From Lewinella sp. IMCC34183 (GTDB taxonomy: Bacteria > Bacteroidota > Bacteroidia > Chitinophagales > Saprospiraceae), in the NCBI RefSeq assembly GCF_003390915.1, contig NZ_QMEM01000001.1, positions 124,001 to 188,000 on the forward strand: DNA of 64,000 nt, read 5' to 3'. Shown here piece after piece: positions 36,893-46,055 of the stretch; the first letter of the stretch is position 1, and every line of letters begins with the position of its first letter. The notes beneath the pieces were generated by a model. That model was not told the origin of the DNA, ran no database searches, and saw only the letters and a list, made by a program, of their open reading frames with translations. A program made the position numbers and the translations under genes.

Positions 36893-38035
36893 CTACATTC
36901 CCACGAATTCCACGATCTCGAGCCCGTACCCCTCCAGGCCCACGCGCTGCTTCGGGGCGTTACTCAGTACGCGGAGCTTGTTGACGCGCAGGTCGCGGAG
37001 GATCTGTGCGCCGATTCCGAAGTCACGCTGCTCCTCGCTACGCAGTTCCGGGGGCTGAACGGATTTGCCGTCCTGCATGCGCGACTTGAGCAGCCGGAGT
37101 CCGGCAATGATGTCGTTGGCATCCTGATGGGGGCGCATGAAGAGCAGGATCCCCTTGCCCGCCTCCGTGATCTTTTCGAGTGGTCCGTGCAGTCCTGTAC
37201 TGTAACCACTTAGCAGACTGTGCAATAGATCGCGTGAGCTGGTGCTGCTGTGTACGCGCGTCAGGACGGGCTCGTCCAGTTGCCATTCCCCGTGGGTCAG
37301 GGCGAGGTGGACATCCTCGTTCGTGGTTTGCCGGTAGGCGTGGAGGCGGAAGGGGCCGTACCGGGTTTCCAGGTCCATGCTGAACTCGCACTCCACCAGC
37401 CGTTCGGTGCGGAGGCGGTAGGCCACCAGGTCCTCGATGGTGACGATCTTCAGGTCGTGCTTCTTGGCCAGGTCGAGCAATTCCGGCATCCGGGCCATGG
37501 TGCCGTCGGGCTTGAGGATTTCCACCACCACGCCGGCGGGGAACAGGTTGGCCATGCGGGCCAGGTCGACGGCCGCCTCGGTGTGGCCAGTCCGGCGGAG
37601 CACCCCGCCATTCACGGCGCGCAGGGGGAACACGTGCCCCGGGCGGGCGAAGTCGGAGGGGCGGGCACTGCGCTCGGTCAGGCGGCGCATGCAGGTGGCC
37701 CGGTCGTAGCTGCTGATGCCGGTGGTACAGCCGTGGCCGATCAGGTCGATGCTCACCGTGAAGGCCGTCTCGTGGATATCCGTATTGGTGTTGACCATGC
37801 GGGGCAGGTCGAGTTCGTCGGCGAGCGTCTCCTCGATCGGCGTGCAGATCAGTCCGCGGCCGTGGGTGGCCATGAAGGTGATGATGTCGGGCGTGACCCG
37901 CTCAGCCGCGCATACGAAGTCCCCTTCGTTCTCCCGGTCCTCGTCGTCGACCACGATCACCACCTTGCCGGCACGGATGTCGGCTACGGCCTCCTCAATG
38001 GTATTGAGCTGCTTGCGTATTTCAGTTTGCTCCAT
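36893..38035 (-). CDS. ribB: 3,4-dihydroxy-2-butanone-4-phosphate synthase with degenerate GTP cyclohydrolase II half
   Basis: Makes the four-carbon precursor of riboflavin from ribulose 5-phosphate. The RibB half (~1-205) is intact: DDEDRENEGDF, the HGRGLICTP segment and RPGHVFPLRA...RTGHTEAA. The second half (~210-380) has the length and fold of RibA, but where RibA has the zinc-binding Cys triplet (SEC...RCDC) the sequence reads HSSTSSRDLL...GYSTG, with no Cys. It should therefore not hydrolyse GTP. ATG 38035 overlaps the upstream glycosyltransferase by 14 bp; ATG 38068 would overlap by 47. Confidence 0.9.
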   Translation of the reverse strand: MEQTEIRKQLNTIEEAVADIRAGKVVIVVDDEDRENEGDFVCAAERVTPDIITFMATHGRGLICTPIEETLADELDLPRMVNTNTDIHETAFTVSIDLIGHGCTTGISSYDRATCMRRLTERSARPSDFARPGHVFPLRAVNGGVLRRTGHTEAAVDLARMANLFPAGVVVEILKPDGTMARMPELLDLAKKHDLKIVTIEDLVAYRLRTERLVECEFSMDLETRYGPFRLHAYRQTTNEDVHLALTHGEWQLDEPVLTRVHSSTSSRDLLHSLLSGYSTGLHGPLEKITEAGKGILLFMRPHQDANDIIAGLRLLKSRMQDGKSVQPPELRSEEQRDFGIGAQILRDLRVNKLRVLSNAPKQRVGLEGYGLEIVEFVGM

Positions 38036-39188
38036 CCTGGGGCTGTCGGTGAGAAGGTTGCCAGACATTCGTTCGTATTCCGTTTACATAATCGATCCAG
38101 CCCAGTAACAGGGCTACGTTCATGGCCGCAAAGTAGCGCAGGGCGGGTACGCAGGTGCAGAGAACGGCCACCAGGAGCACAACCCCCAGGGTAGCGTAAT
38201 AGTTGCCCGTTAACACCCCGAGCGCCAGCACGCAAGCCAGTCCGAGCAGCAGCAGGTGGGGCGTTACCCACCGCAGTACCTTGTGGCTGAAGAAGGCGAA
38301 GGCAAAGCCGTTGCGCAGCGGCGGCCACCACAGCCGGCGGAAGTGTACCAGATTTTGCCAGTTGCCCGCCCCAATCCGCCGCTTGCGGCGAAACTCGTCG
38401 GCCAGCAGCTGCCCCACGCCCTCGCGTACGGTGGCCCGCGGGCTGCTTACGCCGCGCCAGCCGCGGGCGTAGGCCGCCATGCAGAGGAAAAAATCATCGA
38501 CCAGGTAATTGGCCGGCACCGGCGTGTATAGCTCCGCCCGCAAAGCCCAGCACCCCCCGAACGGACCCACGAAGCGGCCGAAAAGGCAGGTCTCCGCCTC
38601 CTTCAGTGCCACCTCCCCGCGGATGTAGCGGTCTTCCAGGTGGCTGATCTCCCCGCTGTCCGTGCCCGTATGCACCACCCGCGCGTCCGACAGTCCGACC
38701 CGCGGATCGTCGACCAGGGGCCGTACCAGCTCGGTCACGGTATTGGGTTGCAGCAGCACGCTCGCGTCGGTAAGCACCAGCACGCCGGTGGGTGCGGTCA
38801 TGCCGGCCACTAGCCGGTTGATGGTGGCCGGCTTTCCACGGCGCCGGTCGTTGCGGACGATCCGGCAATCGCCGGGGGCGCGGGTGGCGGCGAACGCCGC
38901 GAGTAACTCGTCCGATCCGTCGGAGCTGCGGTCGGATCCGAACAGGAAGCGTAACTCACCGGCATAGTCCTGGGAGGCCAGGGACGCCAGCTTCTCCGGG
39001 AGCACGGTGGCTTCGTTGTGGACCGCCATGACTACGGTAACCCGCGGCCACTCTGTCTCCGCCCGACGGGGAACCGGGGCATCACCGCACCTGCGCGCCG
39101 CCGCCCGGCGCACCGCGAAAGGATAAACGAGGTAGGTATGCAGCACCCCCAGCAGACAAAGCAGCAGTAGCGACAGGAAAAAGATCAC
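38022..39188 (-). CDS. membrane-bound family 2 glycosyltransferase
   Basis: A 388-residue processive-type GT2. One N-terminal membrane segment is followed by the GT-A domain: VVMAVHNEATVLPEKLASL, GSDRSSDGSDE, the metal-binding TDAS (DxS in place of DxD), FVGPFGGCWALR and the VDDFF/RRKRRIGAGNWQ stretch (equivalent of the QxxRW region). Three or four membrane segments close the protein (~280-375). It resembles poly-N-acetylglucosamine or hyaluronan-type synthases, but the product cannot be stated. It is upstream of ribB, coupled by overlap. Confidence 0.86.
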   Translation of the reverse strand: MIFFLSLLLLCLLGVLHTYLVYPFAVRRAAARRCGDAPVPRRAETEWPRVTVVMAVHNEATVLPEKLASLASQDYAGELRFLFGSDRSSDGSDELLAAFAATRAPGDCRIVRNDRRRGKPATINRLVAGMTAPTGVLVLTDASVLLQPNTVTELVRPLVDDPRVGLSDARVVHTGTDSGEISHLEDRYIRGEVALKEAETCLFGRFVGPFGGCWALRAELYTPVPANYLVDDFFLCMAAYARGWRGVSSPRATVREGVGQLLADEFRRKRRIGAGNWQNLVHFRRLWWPPLRNGFAFAFFSHKVLRWVTPHLLLLGLACVLALGVLTGNYYATLGVVLLVAVLCTCVPALRYFAAMNVALLLGWIDYVNGIRTNVWQPSHRQPQDGAN

Positions 39189-39224
39189 GCCGTAAAGGTA
39201 GCTAGCCGCGAAGGGGGCGGGGGA

Positions 39225-40298
39225 CTAGCCCAGCCGGTCGATGCAATTAAGGTCTTCGAAGGCTTCCTTCAGGCGGGCCTTGAAGCTATCCTCGGCCTTC
39301 CGGAGCCAGTTGCGGGGATCGTAGAACTTTTTGTTGGGCTTTTCATCGCCGTCGGGGTTGCCGATCTGGGCCTGGAGGTAGTCGTGGTGTTGGGCGTCGA
39401 AGTCGCGTACCCCCTTCCAGTAGGCCCACTGGAGGTCGGTGTCGATGTTCATCTTGATGGCGCCGTAGCTCAGGGCTTCGCGGATCTCCTCCTTGCTGGA
39501 GCCGGAGCCGCCGTGGAAGACGAAGTGGATGGGATCTTCCTCCACGTTCAGCTTTTCCTTAACATATTCCTGGCTGTTCTTGAGGATGATGGGCGTGAGC
39601 GACACGTTGCCCGGCTTGTACACGCCGTGAACGTTGCCGAAGGCGGCGGCAATGGTGAAGCGGGGGCTGACCGTGCTCAGGGCCTGGTAGCTTTCGTAGA
39701 CCTCCTCGGGCTGGGTGTATAGGCGGCTGCTGTCGATGCCGGTGTTGTCGACGCCGTCTTCCTCACCGCCGGTGACGCCCAGCTCGATCTCGATCGTCAT
39801 GCCGATCTTGGCCATGCGCTCGAAGTACTTCTTGCTGATCTCGAGGTTCTCCTCCAGCGGCTCTTCGCTGAGGTCGAGCATGTGGCTGGAGTAGAGGGGA
39901 AATCCCCGCTTGGCGTAGAATTTCTCGCCCGCGTCGAGCAGGCCGTCGATCCAGGGGAGGAGCTTCTTGGCGCAGTGGTCGGTGTGCAGAATGACGGGCA
40001 CGCCGTAGGCCTCGGCCATGGTGTGTACGTGCATGGCGCCGCTGAGGCCGCCGGCGATGGAGGCCTGCTGCTTGTCGTTGGGCAATCCCTTGCCGGCAAA
40101 GAACTGGGCGCCGCCGTTGCTGAACTGAATGATCACGGGACTATTGACGTCGCGCGCCGTTTCCAGGACCGCGTTGACCGTGCTGCTACTCGTCACGTTG
40201 ACGGCCGGCAGGGCAAACTGGTTGGCCTGGGCGTAGTTAAAGAGTTCGGTCACTTCATCGCCGTGAAGGACGCCCGCGCGGAAGGATTGCTTAGCCAT
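39225..40298 (-). CDS. fbaA: class II fructose-bisphosphate aldolase
   Basis: Zinc-dependent cleavage of fructose 1,6-bisphosphate in glycolysis and gluconeogenesis. The 357 residues match the class IIA (E. coli FbaA) type. Zinc ligands are in LHTDHCAKK, the His of GNVHGVY and the HGGSGS loop; NIDTDLQWA binds substrate phosphate. ATG 40298 gives the family N-terminus; the frame extends to 40331 without conservation. Confidence 0.95.
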   Translation of the reverse strand: MAKQSFRAGVLHGDEVTELFNYAQANQFALPAVNVTSSSTVNAVLETARDVNSPVIIQFSNGGAQFFAGKGLPNDKQQASIAGGLSGAMHVHTMAEAYGVPVILHTDHCAKKLLPWIDGLLDAGEKFYAKRGFPLYSSHMLDLSEEPLEENLEISKKYFERMAKIGMTIEIELGVTGGEEDGVDNTGIDSSRLYTQPEEVYESYQALSTVSPRFTIAAAFGNVHGVYKPGNVSLTPIILKNSQEYVKEKLNVEEDPIHFVFHGGSGSSKEEIREALSYGAIKMNIDTDLQWAYWKGVRDFDAQHHDYLQAQIGNPDGDEKPNKKFYDPRNWLRKAEDSFKARLKEAFEDLNCIDRLG

Positions 40299-40343
40299 AC
40301 GTTGGGTAGATTTTGATTGGGTGGGCGACAAAGAAACGGAAAC

Positions 40344-41189
40344 TTAAACAATGTAGTCATCGTCGCCCGCCGGGATGATCGCCCGCGCCCGGCCGTCGTC
40401 GATGAAGTGGCGCACGGCGGCCCGCCCCTCCTCGCCCAGGTCGAGGGTGTAGTCGGTGACGTAGAGGTCGATGTGCTGGCGGGTGACCTCGGGGTCCATT
40501 TCCTGGGCGTGACTGCGTACGTAGTCCGCGCTGGCGTCAGGATGGTCGAAGGCGTACTGCACGGATCGGCGGAGCACCCGGTCGACCTTCTCCTGCACCC
40601 CGACCGACAGCGAACGGCAAACCGCGATTCCTCCCAGGGGGATGGGTAGCCCCGTCCGGTCTTCCCAGAATTCCCCCAGGTCGGCGATTTTCTCGAGGCC
40701 CCGCTCGGCGTAGGTAAAGCGGTTTTCGTGGATCAGCAGTCCGGCCTCGACCTCCCCGCGGAGCACCGCCCCCTCGATCTCGCTAAACACCAGTTCCTCC
40801 TTGCGGGGAATGGCGGGGTAAGCGAGGTCAAGCAAATAATTCGCCGTGGTGAAGTGGCCGGGGATGGCAACCGATTGGGGGATATATTTTACTCCTCCGT
40901 AATTTTCCTTACCTGCTTTTTTTACCAACAACGGACCGACGCCCCGACCGAGAGCACTCCCCGCATTAAGCAGCCGGTAGGTGGCGGCCAGGTGGCCGAA
41001 GGCGTTGAAGCTGAGCTTGGTGACGTTCAATTTGCGCCGGAAGGCCAGTTGGTTGAGGGCCTCCACGTCGGCGAGGTGGGGCTCGAAGGTGAGTCCTTCG
41101 GTATCGATCCGGCCGTTGACGAGGGCGTCGAAGATGAAGGTATCGTTGGGGCAGGGACTGAAACCCAGCGTGATGGTGCGATTCTCCAC
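40344..41189 (-). CDS. mqnD: 1,4-dihydroxy-6-naphthoate synthase
   Basis: Last known dedicated step of the futalosine route to menaquinone: turns cyclic de-hypoxanthinylfutalosine into 1,4-dihydroxy-6-naphthoate. The periplasmic-binding-protein-like fold opens with LGFSPCPNDTFIFDAL, and KLSFNAFGH, GLLIHENRFTY and PLGGIAVCR follow. The start is uncertain: GTG 41189 matches the family N-terminus and sits just after TATCTTCC on the minus strand; GTG 41249 would add 20 residues. About 281 residues, normal. Confidence 0.9.
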   Translation of the reverse strand: MENRTITLGFSPCPNDTFIFDALVNGRIDTEGLTFEPHLADVEALNQLAFRRKLNVTKLSFNAFGHLAATYRLLNAGSALGRGVGPLLVKKAGKENYGGVKYIPQSVAIPGHFTTANYLLDLAYPAIPRKEELVFSEIEGAVLRGEVEAGLLIHENRFTYAERGLEKIADLGEFWEDRTGLPIPLGGIAVCRSLSVGVQEKVDRVLRRSVQYAFDHPDASADYVRSHAQEMDPEVTRQHIDLYVTDYTLDLGEEGRAAVRHFIDDGRARAIIPAGDDDYIV

Positions 41190-41196
41190 GGGAAGA

Positions 41197-41204
41197 TATT
41201 TTTG
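41197..41204 (+). promoter_or_regulatory. -7 element (TATTTTTG) in the mqnD/pseudouridine-synthase divergent gap
   Basis: Exact match to TAnnTTTG, 68 bases before the pseudouridine synthase ATG. On the other strand the overlapping TATCTTCC lies one base before the mqnD GTG, so the two divergent genes may share a compact promoter region. Confidence 0.45.
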
Positions 41205-41271
41205 CGTCGGGGCTAACGTTACCCCCCGGTGGGCGTTACTTCGCCACACCGGCCAAAAAACAGACGCCTAC

Positions 41272-41970
41272 ATGCAGCTCCAGGTTCTATTCGAAGACAA
41301 CCACTTTATCGCCGTTAACAAGCCCGCGGGATACCTCAGCCAGGGGGACGCCACCGGCGACGTGACCGTCATGGACCTGGTCAAGGAATACATCAAGGTG
41401 CGCTACAACAAGCCAGGAGACGTATTCCTCGGTTCCATCCACCGGCTCGATCGCCCGGTGTCCGGCGTCATCCTCTTCGCGCGGACCTCGAAGGGGCTTT
41501 CCCGCATGACCGAGCTCTTCCGCGAACGCAAGGTGACCAAGAAGTACTGGGCTATCGTCTCCGAGCAGCCCAGCCCCATCGAAGGCCGACTGGAAGGCTT
41601 CATTTACAAGGACGCCAAGAAGAACATCAGCAAGGTGCTGCCCAAGGCCAATTCCAACCGCCACCCGGGCGCCAAGAAGGCCGTGCTCGACTACCGCCTG
41701 CTGGGCCGGGTCGGCTCGAATGTATTGCTGGAGGTAACTCCCGAAACCGGCCGCCCCCACCAGATCCGCGTACAGCTGGCGCAGCAACTGAATAGCCCGA
41801 TCCGCGGCGACCTGAAGTACGGCTTCCGGCAGGCCAACGAAGACGGCAACATCAACCTGCACAGCCGCAGCCTGGAGTTCCTTCATCCCATAAAGAAAGA
41901 GCAAGTGCTCATCACGGCGGAGCCGCCGCGCAACGACCAGTTGTGGCAGCTGTTCCGCGGCATCGAATAG
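41272..41970 (+). CDS. RluA-family RNA pseudouridine synthase
   Basis: A 232-residue pseudouridine synthase without an S4 domain. The catalytic Asp is in SIHRLDRPVSGV; the KKYWAIV and TGRPHQIRVQL motifs follow. Being short and lacking S4 it resembles RluA/TruC-like enzymes; its target (rRNA or tRNA) cannot be assigned. ATG 41272 is the family-like start. Confidence 0.93.
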   Translation: MQLQVLFEDNHFIAVNKPAGYLSQGDATGDVTVMDLVKEYIKVRYNKPGDVFLGSIHRLDRPVSGVILFARTSKGLSRMTELFRERKVTKKYWAIVSEQPSPIEGRLEGFIYKDAKKNISKVLPKANSNRHPGAKKAVLDYRLLGRVGSNVLLEVTPETGRPHQIRVQLAQQLNSPIRGDLKYGFRQANEDGNINLHSRSLEFLHPIKKEQVLITAEPPRNDQLWQLFRGIE

Positions 41971-41989
41971 ATCGCGCGGGGACGGAACC

Positions 41990-43642
41990 CTAGTCCATGT
42001 CCGCCGGGCGGTCGCGAGCCGCAGCCAGCGGATCGGAATTCTGTAGCAGGCGTAATGCCTCCTGCACCGTCTCGTCGGCACGGTTGTACACCTCATAGTA
42101 GGCCGCGGTGCCAAACAGTTGCCGGCCCAGCCGGGCCTCGAACTGCCGCCGCAGCTCGTCGCGCAGGTGGCGCGGGAGCTCGGGACTAACGTCGGGGTAA
42201 TCGCGCCGCGCCAGTGCCGCCAGGTCCTCCGTGATGGCCTCCATATCAGGACGGAAGCGACGCACCAGGTCCGTGGCGTCGGCGTAGTCCTGCACGGCGG
42301 GGTGGGCGCGTACGTAAGTGAACATGTAGGGGACGATCTGCTGCCGGAGGCGCAGGAAGTTTTCGTTGTTGAGGCTGCTGTCGATCGGCACGAAATGGTC
42401 CGGCGTGATGCCGCCGCCACCGTACACCGGGTAGCCGTTGTCGGTGTAGTACACCAGCGAGCTGTCGACCTGGATGGCCGTACGGCCAGTCAGTTCGCCG
42501 CTTTCGAAGCGCCGGTTGAGGTCGCCGCGGTAGTCCTCATCGCCCTCGTAGCTGCGCTGGATGCTGCGGTCACTGGGGGTGTAGTAGCGCGCCACGGTGA
42601 GGCGCAGGGCGGAGCTGTCCGCCAGCGGATACTGCTCCTGGACGAGCCCCTTGCCGAAGGTTCGCCGTCCGACGATGATGCCGCGGTCGTGGTCCTGTAC
42701 GGCACCGGCCACGATCTCGCTGGCACTGGCCGAGCCGCCGTCTACCAGAATGGCCACCTTCTGGATGTTGTACTGGGCGCGCCCGCTGGAGCGGTACGGC
42801 TGCCGGCTGCTGTTGCGCCCTTCGGTATAGACGAGCAGGACGCCCCGCTGTACGAAGAGCTCGCTGAGCAGTTTGGTGGCCTCCTGCAGGTAGCCGCCGG
42901 GGTTGCCGCGCAGATCGATGATGAGGTTCTTGGCACCGGCTTTCTCGAGGTGCTCCTCGAGGGCCTTCATGAACTCCGAGTAGGTGTTCTGGCTGAAGCG
43001 GTTGATCTTGACGTAGGCGGTTTCCGGATCGATGGTATAGGCGGCGTCCACGCTGTAGACGGGGATCGGGGCGCGGGTGATGGCGAACTTGATGAGCCCG
43101 TCCTGCCCCGGGCGGTGAATCCGCACGTTTACGTCGGTGCCGCCCTGACCGCGCATGAGGCTGGCGGGGTCGATGCCGCGCTCCTCGACCTGGGTGACCA
43201 GGCTGTCCTCGACGTAGATCACCTGGTCGCCGGGCAGTAGTCCCGCCGTCTCCGAGGGGCCGCCTGGCAGGGCGCTGACCACCGTAATGGTGTCGTCAAC
43301 GACAAGGTACTCGATGCCGATGCCTTCGAAGTTTCCCTCCATGGATTCGGTGAGGGCCTGCATTTCCTCCTTGGGGATGTAGCTCGAGTGGGGGTCGAGC
43401 TCGCTAAGGATGGCCTCGATGGCGGCTTCGTAGAGCCCCTCGGTATCCGGGGCATCGACGTAGCGGGCCTCGATGTAGCCCATCAGCTGTTCGACGCGTC
43501 CGCTCCCTTCGCCGCCGGTACTGCCGCGGCCGATGGAAAGCAGCGGGGCGTCGTTGGCGAGCAGGTAGCCGGTCAGCAGGCCTACGCCGAGTAGCAGGCT
43601 ATAGGTCAGGGGCGTCCAGATGGTTCTGCTCTCGTTCTGCAT
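41990..43642 (-). CDS. S41-family C-terminal processing peptidase with PDZ domain
   Basis: A 550-residue tail-specific-type protease. One membrane segment lies near residue 15-30, then a helical region, a PDZ domain (~90-170: GIGIEYLVVDDTITVVSALPGGPSE) and the S41 domain. The catalytic Ser is in DGGSASASEIVAG (about 305) and the Lys in RRTFGKGLVQEQ (about 330). A C-terminal extension of ~170 residues is typical of Bacteroidota members. It probably processes or degrades periplasmic proteins. Confidence 0.93.
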   Translation of the reverse strand: MQNESRTIWTPLTYSLLLGVGLLTGYLLANDAPLLSIGRGSTGGEGSGRVEQLMGYIEARYVDAPDTEGLYEAAIEAILSELDPHSSYIPKEEMQALTESMEGNFEGIGIEYLVVDDTITVVSALPGGPSETAGLLPGDQVIYVEDSLVTQVEERGIDPASLMRGQGGTDVNVRIHRPGQDGLIKFAITRAPIPVYSVDAAYTIDPETAYVKINRFSQNTYSEFMKALEEHLEKAGAKNLIIDLRGNPGGYLQEATKLLSELFVQRGVLLVYTEGRNSSRQPYRSSGRAQYNIQKVAILVDGGSASASEIVAGAVQDHDRGIIVGRRTFGKGLVQEQYPLADSSALRLTVARYYTPSDRSIQRSYEGDEDYRGDLNRRFESGELTGRTAIQVDSSLVYYTDNGYPVYGGGGITPDHFVPIDSSLNNENFLRLRQQIVPYMFTYVRAHPAVQDYADATDLVRRFRPDMEAITEDLAALARRDYPDVSPELPRHLRDELRRQFEARLGRQLFGTAAYYEVYNRADETVQEALRLLQNSDPLAAARDRPADMD

Positions 43643-43771
43643 ATGCTCAAGTGAAGGGGCAAAGGTAAATATTAGTTTTAGGGTAGCACGAATTGTTGAT
43701 GTTTCGCGGGTGGCCGACGCCGCCCCGACCGGCCCGTTTTTCCTATTTTGCCGCCCACCCGCCTCCTGCCT

Positions 43772-46054
43772 ATGCCCCTGCTGGCCCTAGCCTATACCCA
43801 CGAAGACCTGTCCGCCGCCCAGCGTATCGCGGCCGCCGTGGCCCCCGCCGTGGAATTTGAGCACTACGCCGTAGGCCGTGCCAACGACGGCGAGCTGCTG
43901 GCCGACCTGCTCCGCAAGAACCGCCTGCCGGTAGTGCTGCTGGTCAGCGACAGCCTGCTTACCAACCCCAACGCGATGCTGCACGGCGTCGACCTGCTGC
44001 CGGCCGACCGCCGCGTATTGCCGGTGATCATCGACGCCCACCGGCCCGGGCCCGAGGAAGGGGAGGTGATCACGGTACACACCACCCTGCACGACCGCTC
44101 CGACATCACCCGCTACGTGAGCCACTGGCAGGACCGCTACATCGAGCTGCGCCGGGGCGGCAGCGACTACCCCGATGCGGTGGGCCAGCACGCCTTCCGC
44201 AACTACCTGGGCAAGATCCGCGAAACCAGCATCGGGGTCGAGGAAGTCCTCGAACGCATCCTCACCCGCCAGCCGGTGACGGATGCCGACCTGCGCGGGG
44301 ACGCCTACGCCCCCCTGTACCGCTTCGCCGGCACGAGCCTCCCGGACCCAGGCGGGGACGCAGGTGCGGAGCCTTTCGAACCCGAACCAACCGAAACCAT
44401 GCAAGAAACTCTTACCGAAGAGCCGCTACAGCAGCACGTCCGCGACTGGATCGCCCAGGCCTGGGAGATGTCCGACGCCGGCAAGACCCCCGCCGCGCTG
44501 GAGCTGCTGCACCACAGCCTGGAACACCAGCCGGAAGAGCTGGAACTACACTACCAGTACGCCCTGATGCTGGCCCTGGCCGCCGACCGGCTGCCGGCGG
44601 CCCGGCTGGAGATCGACTCCCTCCTCGACAACGACCCGCACTATCCGGAAGCCCTCTTCCTGAGCGGAGAACTGTACCTGGCCGAACAGCGCTACCAGGA
44701 GGCGCGCGACGACTGGGAACGGCTCTACGACGTCCAGGCCGACTACCCCGAGCTCAACCAGCGGCTGGGCTTGCTGCTGGCCGAGCGCTTCCCTGCCGAA
44801 TCCGCGGAGGCGGCGGCCTACCTGCGCGTCGCCTGTAAGCAAGAGGATGCCACGGCCCAGGTCCTCTACCGCTACGCGGAACTGCTCGCCGGGCCCCTGC
44901 AGCGGGAAGAAAAAGCCATCAGCATGCTCTACCGGGCCGTCCACCGCGATCCGGACCACGCGCCCGCCCATTACCGGCTGGCCGTGAGCCAGTTCGACCG
45001 CGGCGAGAACGGCGAAGCGCGCAAGCACTTCCTCCGCGCCGCGGAACTCGAACCGGAATACGACACGCCGGCCAACCGCCGCGCCTTTCTGGGCCGGGTG
45101 ACCCCGGCGAGTGGTGCCATGGCAGCCTCCTCGCCGCCGCCCACGACAACCGGCACGGCGACCGGCGATGCCCTGGTCGCCCTGAAGCAGAATATCGCCG
45201 ACCTCGAGGCCATGCTGGCGGCCCGTACCGACCCCGCACCCGCGGCCCCGCCCCGCCCCGGCGAGGGCAAAACCGTACTGTTGACCGGCGCCACCAGCGG
45301 TATCGGCCTGGCCACCGCCCGCCGGCTCGCCCCGGACGGCTACCGCCTCATCATCGCCGCCCGCCGCACCGAACGCCTGGAGCAGCTGGCCGAAGAACTC
45401 CGGGACGCCCACGGCACCGAAACGCATCTGCTGACGCTGGACGTAGCCGACCGCGAGCGGGTAGGGGAGGCCATCGCCGGCCTGCCCGAGGCGTGGAGCA
45501 ACATTGACATTCTGCTCAACAACGCCGGCAAGGCGAAGGGATTCGACCCCATCCACACCGGCGACCTCGACCACTGGGACGAGATGATCGACGTCAACCT
45601 GCGCGGCCTGCTCTACGTCACCCGCGCGGTCACGCCCGGCATGGTGGCCCGGGGTACGGGGACCATCGTCAACGTCGCCAGCACCGCCGGCAAGGAGGTG
45701 TACCCGAACGGCAACGTCTATTGCGCCACCAAGCACGCCGTGGATGCCCTGACCTACGCCATGCGGCTCGACCTGGTGCAGCACGGCATCCGCGTGGGGC
45801 AGATCTGTCCGGCCCACGTGGAGGAGACGGAGTTTGCCGTCGTCCGCTTCGACGGCGACCGCGAACGGGCCAGGATTTACGAGGACTTCCAGCCGCTACG
45901 CTCCTCCGACGTTGCCGAAACCATTCACTACATGATCAGCCGCCCGGCCCACGTTAATATTATGGACGTCGTGCTGCAGGGCACGCAGCAGGCCAGCTCC
46001 ACCGTGGTGGACCGCAGTGGTCGGGAGCGCTTTGCACCCCGCGAAGAAGAATAG
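43772..46054 (+). CDS. three-domain fusion: TIR-like, TPR array, short-chain dehydrogenase
   Basis: A 760-residue cytoplasmic protein. Residues ~1-150 fit a TIR-like fold: LALAYTHEDL at strand A, VVLLVSDSLL at strand D and RVLPVII. The catalytic Glu of NAD-cleaving TIRs (in SxxWCxxE) is not seen; the aligned stretch reads TNPNAMLHGV. A short acidic linker leads to a TPR region (~218-426, e.g. ALELLHHSLEHQPEELELHYQYALML). A second linker precedes a complete SDR (~504-740): TGATSGIG, an RRTER patch favouring NADP, NNAG, a Ser in NVAST and the YCATK catalytic pair (Tyr about 650). It starts 130 bases from the divergent S41 gene; tmk begins one base after its stop. Catalytic substrate unknown. 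Confidence 0.85.
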   Translation: MPLLALAYTHEDLSAAQRIAAAVAPAVEFEHYAVGRANDGELLADLLRKNRLPVVLLVSDSLLTNPNAMLHGVDLLPADRRVLPVIIDAHRPGPEEGEVITVHTTLHDRSDITRYVSHWQDRYIELRRGGSDYPDAVGQHAFRNYLGKIRETSIGVEEVLERILTRQPVTDADLRGDAYAPLYRFAGTSLPDPGGDAGAEPFEPEPTETMQETLTEEPLQQHVRDWIAQAWEMSDAGKTPAALELLHHSLEHQPEELELHYQYALMLALAADRLPAARLEIDSLLDNDPHYPEALFLSGELYLAEQRYQEARDDWERLYDVQADYPELNQRLGLLLAERFPAESAEAAAYLRVACKQEDATAQVLYRYAELLAGPLQREEKAISMLYRAVHRDPDHAPAHYRLAVSQFDRGENGEARKHFLRAAELEPEYDTPANRRAFLGRVTPASGAMAASSPPPTTTGTATGDALVALKQNIADLEAMLAARTDPAPAAPPRPGEGKTVLLTGATSGIGLATARRLAPDGYRLIIAARRTERLEQLAEELRDAHGTETHLLTLDVADRERVGEAIAGLPEAWSNIDILLNNAGKAKGFDPIHTGDLDHWDEMIDVNLRGLLYVTRAVTPGMVARGTGTIVNVASTAGKEVYPNGNVYCATKHAVDALTYAMRLDLVQHGIRVGQICPAHVEETEFAVVRFDGDRERARIYEDFQPLRSSDVAETIHYMISRPAHVNIMDVVLQGTQQASSTVVDRSGRERFAPREEE

Positions 46055-46055
46055 T

